64,000 nt of DNA from NCBI GenBank assembly GCA_963733105.1, contig CAVTCB010000003.1, forward strand, positions 124,001 to 188,000, written 5' to 3'. This DNA is from JAFAYN01 sp963733105 (lineage in GTDB: Bacteria > Gemmatimonadota > Gemmatimonadetes > Longimicrobiales > Longimicrobiaceae). Positions 60,027 to 64,000 of this stretch are shown piece by piece. Each line of letters starts with the position of its first letter. Position 1 is the stretch's first letter. The position numbers were made by a program, and so were the translations under genes. The notes under the pieces were generated by a model that was given only the letters and a program-made list of their open reading frames with translations, did no database searches and was not told the origin of the DNA.

Positions 60027-61055
60027 TCAGTCGGAGGCGGCCAGACCCCCCGGCACCGCCCCCGGCTCCTCCGCCCCGCCGATGGCCCGCAGGAGCACCT
60101 GGCGGATCACCTCCGCGCGGAGCGTCGCCTCCTCCGTCTGCTCCTCGAAGCGGCCGGCGAGGCCGCCCTGCCCCCGCGCGTGCATCCGCTCCGCCATGCG
60201 CGCGGTGAGCGCCGCGCGCTCCTCCAGCGCCTGGAGCGCCGTCCACAGCGCCGTCTCCAGCTCCCCCGCCTGCTCCGCCAGCAGCGTCTCCACCGAGAAG
60301 GCGTGGCCCACGCGGCAGCGGAAGCGCAGCACCTCCCCCTCGTGCATCTCCCAGAGCACCCCGTGGCACTCCGGGCAGGAGAAGCCCGAGGGGATGCCCG
60401 GCCGCTCGTGGCGGTGTATGGCGCCGGGCTCCATCTCGGCGATGTCGATCTCCATCTCCCTGGGATCGGGCACGGCTTCCTCCTCCACCTCGGTGTGCGC
60501 CAGGCGCTCCAGGACGGAGGCGATCTCCGCCACCGGGAGCACGTGGTCCACCTCCACGCTCGCCAGGGCGCTCGACGGCATTCCCGGGTACATCGCCTCC
60601 TCCGGGTCCTGCACCACGGCCACGCCCCCGCGCGCCTTGACCGCGAACAGCCCCGAGGTCCCGTCGTCCAGGTTCCCGGTGAGCACCACCCCCACCACGC
60701 GGCGCCCGTACGCCGCCGCCGCGGTGCGGAAGAGCGGGTCCACCGCCGGGCGCGCCGTGTTCTCCCGCGGCCCGCGCACCAGGCGGACCCGGCCGCGCTT
60801 CACCAGGAGGTGGAGGTCGGGCGGGGCCACGTACACCGTCCCGGGCACGATCTCCTCCCCGTCCTCCGCGTGACGGGCGGGGAGCCGCCCGCGCCGCCCC
60901 AGGATGCGGGGGAGCACGCTCCGGGCGTACGAGGGGAAGTGGACCACCACGAACACGGCCGCCGGGAGGTCGGCCGGGAGCCGCTCCACCAGCTCCGCCA
61001 CGGCCTCCACCCCCCCCGCGGAGGCGCCGATCACGATGATGTCATGTCCTGGCAC
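60027..61055 (-). CDS. CheB-type protein-glutamate methylesterase with C-terminal zinc-finger-like region
   Basis: A 342-residue protein from GTG 61055. The methylesterase domain (1-185) has the catalytic Ser in IVIGASAGGVEAV, His in FVVVHFPSYARSVLP and Asp in VVLTGNLDDGTSG; there is no receiver domain. The C-terminal part has GFSCPECHGVLWE and FRCRVGHAFS, four metal-ligand candidates (CxxC, CxxxH), then a helix-rich end. This layout is known in non-chemotaxis CheB homologues of sensor systems. It probably removes methyl or deamidates receptor-like partners. It is divergent from the CheB/CheR operon across 182 nt, where a TTGACA lies at 61131-61136. Confidence 0.9.
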   Translation of the reverse strand: MPGHDIIVIGASAGGVEAVAELVERLPADLPAAVFVVVHFPSYARSVLPRILGRRGRLPARHAEDGEEIVPGTVYVAPPDLHLLVKRGRVRLVRGPRENTARPAVDPLFRTAAAAYGRRVVGVVLTGNLDDGTSGLFAVKARGGVAVVQDPEEAMYPGMPSSALASVEVDHVLPVAEIASVLERLAHTEVEEEAVPDPREMEIDIAEMEPGAIHRHERPGIPSGFSCPECHGVLWEMHEGEVLRFRCRVGHAFSVETLLAEQAGELETALWTALQALEERAALTARMAERMHARGQGGLAGRFEEQTEEATLRAEVIRQVLLRAIGGAEEPGAVPGGLAASD

Positions 61056-61237
61056 GGTCCCTCCGTCTCCGGTTCACCCGAACACTCCTCGCGGGGCACG
61101 CGCAAGACCCGTGCTTCGTGCCTGCGAGCGTTGACAAAGTTGTTGCTTCAACACATCTTGCACCATCTTTCCCCCTCGGAGCTTCTCCCGAATTCGGGAG
61201 TCCGGTATGGGACAAAAAACTCGAGCACAGGGTCAGC

Positions 61238-61855
61238 GTGGACGGGTCCGACCCGGTGCAGGTCCGGAGCGCAGGCCTCCCGGTCGTCGCCATCGCGGCA
61301 TCCGTGGGCGGGCTCGCCGCCCTGGGCACGGTGCTCGGCGCCCTCCCCGCGACGCTCCCCGCCGCCGTCCTGGTCCTCCAGCACCTCCAGCCCGACCGCC
61401 GGAGCATGATGGCGGTGCTCCTGGACCGGGGCACCGCGCTCCCGGTGGTGGAGGCGTGCCACGGGGACGTCCTGCGCGCCGGCACGGTGTACACGGCCCC
61501 CGCCGACCGGCACCTGCGGGTGAACCCGGACCGGACCCTGTCGCTCACGGAGAGTGCGCGAGTACATTTCTCCCGCCCCTCCGCCGACGTCCTCTTCGAG
61601 TCGCTGGCCGACAGCGTCGGCCCGCTCGCCGTCGCCGTGGTGCTCACGGGGCGGGGCGCGGACGGCGCCGCCGGGGCGCTGGTGGTGCGCGACCGGGGAG
61701 GCGCCGTGATCGCCCAGGACGAGGCCACCTCCCGGGAGTTCGGGATGCCCGGGAGCACCGCGCGCGGCGCGAGCACCGTCATCGTGCTCCCGCTGGAGCG
61801 CATCGCCCCGCGCCTGGTAGCCCTGCTCGAAACCCTCCAGACCGTTCCGGCATGA
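61238..61855 (+). CDS. CheB-type methylesterase domain protein
   Basis: A 205-residue single-domain protein. Catalytic residues are Ser in AIAASVGGLAALG, His in LVLQHLQPDRRSMM and Asp in VVLTGRGADGAAG. GTG 61238 is preferred because the conserved fold begins about 12 residues on (GLPVVAIAAS); the frame is open to GTG 61118. The ribosome site is weak. The stop overlaps the CheR start in ATGA, showing coupling. Lacking a receiver domain, it is probably constitutive or controlled by protein partners. With CheR, it likely forms a methylation pair in the sensory system continuing past the window. Confidence 0.87.
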   Translation: MDGSDPVQVRSAGLPVVAIAASVGGLAALGTVLGALPATLPAAVLVLQHLQPDRRSMMAVLLDRGTALPVVEACHGDVLRAGTVYTAPADRHLRVNPDRTLSLTESARVHFSRPSADVLFESLADSVGPLAVAVVLTGRGADGAAGALVVRDRGGAVIAQDEATSREFGMPGSTARGASTVIVLPLERIAPRLVALLETLQTVPA

Positions 61856-63774
61856 GCCGCACCGAGGCCGACCCGTCGTTGGAGTCCCTGCTGGAGTACC
61901 TGAAGCGCGGCCGCGGCTTCGACTTCACCGGGTACAAGCGCTCGTCGCTCGCCCGCCGCATCGACAAGCGGATGCAGGAGGTGGGGATCGAGGGCTACGA
62001 CGCCTACCGCGACTACCTGGAGCTGCACGCGGACGAGTTCGGCCGCCTCTTCGACACCATCCTCATCAACGTCACCGGCTTCTTCCGCGACCCCGACGCC
62101 TGGGAGGTGCTCACGGGGGAGCTCCTCCCGCAGCTCCTGGCGCGCCGGGAGGGCGGCGAGCCGGTCCGCGTCTGGAGCGCCGGGTGCGCCAGCGGGGAGG
62201 AGACGTACACCCTGGTGATGGTGCTGGCCGAGGCGCTGGGGATCGACGGCTTCCGCGAGCGGGTGAAGGTGTACGCCACCGACGTGGACGACGAGGCGCT
62301 CTCCCGCGCCCGGCAGGCCGTCTACCCGGCCAAGGCGCTGGAGGACGTCCCCGAGGAGCTGCGGGAGCGGTACTTCGAGCCGCTCCCCGGCGACCGCTAC
62401 GTGTTCCGCGGCGACCTGCGCCGCAACGTCATCTTCGGGCGGCACGACCTGGTGCACGACGCCCCCATCTCGCACCTGGACCTCCTGGTCTGCCGCAACG
62501 CGCTGATGTACTTCAACGCCGAGGTGCAGGCCCGCATCCTGGCCCGCTTCCACTTCGCGCTCCGCGCCGACGGCCTCCTCTTCCTGGGGAAGGCCGAGAT
62601 GATGCGCTCGCACGGGGCCGTGTTCGTCCCCGTCAACCTCAAGGCGCGCATCTTCTCCCGGCAGCCCCGGCTGAACGCGCGCGAGCGGCTCCTCCTCCTC
62701 GCCCGGAGGACGGGGACGCCCCGCGGCCGGGGCGGCCCCACGGCCGATCCGCGCCTCCTGGAGGCCGCGGTGAACGCGGAGCCCGCGGCGCAGGTGGTGA
62801 TGTCGCGCGACGGGGCGCTGGCGCTCGCCAACCGGCCGGCGCGCTCCCTCTTCGGCCTGGGCGAGGAGGACGTGGGGCGCCCGCTCCAGGACCTCAAGCT
62901 CTCGTACCAGCCCGTGGAGCTGCGGTCGCGCATCGACCAGGCCTCGGCCGAGCGGCGCATCCTCCACCTGAACGGCGTCCCGCACCCCGCCGCGGACGGG
63001 AGCCCCCGCGTCTTCGACGTGCAGGTGACCCCGCTGGCGGACGGCGGGGGGGAGCTCCTGGGGGTGAGCGTCTCCTTCGTGGACGTCACCCGCTACCACC
63101 ACCTCCAGAACGAGCTGCAGGACGCCAACCAGGAGCTGGAGACGGCGTACGAGGAGCTGCAGTCCACCAACGAGGAGCTGGAGACCACCAACGAGGAGCT
63201 CCAGAGCACCATCGAGGAGCTGGAGACCACCAACGAGGAGCTCCAGAGCACCAACGAGGAGCTGGAGACCATGAACGAGGAGCTCCAGTCCACCAACGAG
63301 GAGCTGGAGACCCTCAACGACGAGCTGGAGCGCCGCACCGCCGAGCTGAACCAGTTCAACGCCTACATGTCCTCCATCCTCACCAGCCTGCACGTGGGGG
63401 TGGTGGTGGTGGACCGCGAGATCGGCGTCCGCGTCTGGAACCGGCAGGCCGAGGAGCTGTGGGGGGTGCGCGCGGACGAGGTGGCGGGCCAGGCCTTCCT
63501 GAACCTGGACATCGGCCTCCCCGTGGAGCGGCTCAAGGCCCCCGTCCGCTCCATCCTGGACGGGAAGTCCGAGGCCGAGGAGACCGTCCTGGAGTGCGTG
63601 AACCGCCGCGGCCGCGGCATCCGCTGCCGCGTCACCGCCGCCCCCCTCCTGGGGCCGGGCCGCGAGGTCCGCGGCGCGGTCCTCCTGATGGAGGAGTGGG
63701 CCGGCGCGAAGCCGGAAGAAGAAGGCTTCCCCGGGTCCGACGGGAGATTCTCCCAGGACGCTGCGATCCCCTGA
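61852..63774 (+). CDS. CheR-type methyltransferase with coiled coil and PAS domains
   Basis: A 640-residue protein. CheR N-terminal domain at about 1-75 (GFDFTGYKRSSLARRIDKRM) and the SAM-binding methyltransferase at about 80-275 (VRVWSAGCASGEETYTLVMV, VYATDVDDEALSRARQAVY, VCRNALMYFNAEVQARILA). A PAS-like domain follows at about 300-415. A striking coiled coil built from 14-residue units (ELQSTNEELETTNE) spans about 415-500, and a second PAS at 505-620 (VGVVVVDREIGVRVWNRQAE). It modifies a glutamate on sensors, possibly its own kinase partner. Coupled to the CheB by ATGA, followed by a probable kinase. This organisation is known in non-flagellar CheB-CheR sensor proteins. Confidence 0.9.
   Translation: MSRTEADPSLESLLEYLKRGRGFDFTGYKRSSLARRIDKRMQEVGIEGYDAYRDYLELHADEFGRLFDTILINVTGFFRDPDAWEVLTGELLPQLLARREGGEPVRVWSAGCASGEETYTLVMVLAEALGIDGFRERVKVYATDVDDEALSRARQAVYPAKALEDVPEELRERYFEPLPGDRYVFRGDLRRNVIFGRHDLVHDAPISHLDLLVCRNALMYFNAEVQARILARFHFALRADGLLFLGKAEMMRSHGAVFVPVNLKARIFSRQPRLNARERLLLLARRTGTPRGRGGPTADPRLLEAAVNAEPAAQVVMSRDGALALANRPARSLFGLGEEDVGRPLQDLKLSYQPVELRSRIDQASAERRILHLNGVPHPAADGSPRVFDVQVTPLADGGGELLGVSVSFVDVTRYHHLQNELQDANQELETAYEELQSTNEELETTNEELQSTIEELETTNEELQSTNEELETMNEELQSTNEELETLNDELERRTAELNQFNAYMSSILTSLHVGVVVVDREIGVRVWNRQAEELWGVRADEVAGQAFLNLDIGLPVERLKAPVRSILDGKSEAEETVLECVNRRGRGIRCRVTAAPLLGPGREVRGAVLLMEEWAGAKPEEEGFPGSDGRFSQDAAIP
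63126..63338 (+). repeat. 42-nt tandem repeats within the CheR coiled coil
   Basis: GAGGAGCTGGAGACCACCAA and GAGGAGCTCCAGAGCACCAA alternate for about 200 nt with few changes, encoding heptad-like ELxxTNE units. Such DNA repeats can expand and contract, changing coil length. Confidence 0.75.
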
Positions 63775-63850
63775 CGGGGGCCGTACGCATCTCCGTCGTT
63801 TCGCGATCCTCCACACCTCCTCCCCCCGCACAGCCCCGCCGACCCCCTCG

Positions 63851-64000
63851 ATGAGCCGTGCCGACGAGCAGGACGAGAAGCTGCGGGCCTCGCAGAGCCT
63901 CATGCAGGAGCGGAGGCGCGCGGAAGAGACCGCCCTGCGCCTGGCCGCCGAGGAGGCCGCGCGCGAGCGGATCACCGGGATCGTGGAGAGCATCGCCGAC
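63851..64000 (+). CDS. Probable sensor histidine kinase, N-terminal fragment
   Basis: Starts at ATG 63851 and runs off the window. The 50 visible residues are MSRADEQDEKLRASQSLMQE, then RRRAEETALRLAAEEAARER and ITGIVESIAD. This is a charged helix leading into IVESIAD, a common entry into a PAS domain (ILESITDAF pattern). The gene follows CheR by 76 nt. A kinase is inferred from context and the helix-to-PAS entry only; the catalytic domains are out of sight. Confidence 0.55.
   Translation, partial: MSRADEQDEKLRASQSLMQERRRAEETALRLAAEEAARERITGIVESIAD

Noticed and set aside
61207..63774. An 855-codon frame that appears to fuse the CheB region to CheR
   Set aside because: Its first 215 codons are the wrong frame of the CheB gene; CheB and CheR are two genes overlapping by ATGA.

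Overview
The window is about 64 kb of very GC-rich bacterial chromosome, densely packed with genes on both strands. Its gene content points to Gemmatimonadota, most likely a Longimicrobium-like organism. The clues are a pinensin-like lanthipeptide precursor, TPR proteins with long acidic linkers, a TreS-maltokinase/GlgE glucan pathway, and many structured intergenic repeats. This taxonomic placement is an inference from gene content; no rRNA is present. I see no tRNA, rRNA, CRISPR array, prophage or transposase.

Layout. 1-8.4 kb: the 5' end of efp, aroQ and a TPR protein in one coupled minus-strand operon, a PpiD/SurA-type foldase, a DUF4321 membrane protein, a polyprenyl diphosphate synthase and a second TPR protein. 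8.5-18.8 kb: imidazolonepropionase, a DEAH-type helicase and an M49-like metallopeptidase (both with a single-base frameshift), a phytoene-dehydrogenase-like oxidoreductase, an orphan lanthipeptide precursor, an EamA transporter and a His-rich acidic protein. 19-26 kb: a tyrosine-decarboxylase-like PLP enzyme, a PHP phosphoesterase overlapping coaE, a small anchored protein, a frameshifted MBL hydrolase, and a Cys-rich secreted peptide divergent from a CPBP protease. 26-31 kb: a fused 2-oxoacid dehydrogenase E1, a GAF-GGDEF protein and a lipoprotein. 31-38 kb: a coupled operon treS-maltokinase / GH13 / malQ / SDR; its partner glgE lies alone at 53-55 kb. 38-44 kb: two tandem cardiolipin-synthase-type PLD enzymes coupled to an EEP-family phosphatase, and an RDD protein. 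44-53 kb: a hybrid histidine kinase, a cytochrome P450 with a large extra N-terminal domain, ETF-quinone oxidoreductase, an Ea22-like protein, a DUF2071 protein and a secreted PKD protein. 55-60 kb: small conserved proteins, a DUF2382 protein, two tandem GSGN-motif lipoproteins with duplicated promoters, a TPR protein and a second Ea22-like protein. 60-64 kb: two CheB-type methylesterases, a CheR-PAS protein and the start of a probable sensor kinase.

The most unusual signal is not a protein. About sixteen intergenic gaps carry mosaic islands of structured repeats. The two main families (here A and B) are built from one hairpin module: GAGAC, a 4-7 bp stem, a loop ending in GTTT, the return stem, then GGCTC. 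About thirty modules occur. Stem sequences differ from copy to copy while base pairing is kept, so the fold appears to be what is conserved. Further families (C, D, E) are shuffled into the same islands.

Five conserved genes (one of them twice) are broken by single-base shifts, mostly in or next to short G/C runs. Adding or removing exactly the inferred bases restores the expected reading frame and C-terminus each time. This may reflect sequencing or assembly error as easily as real gene decay.
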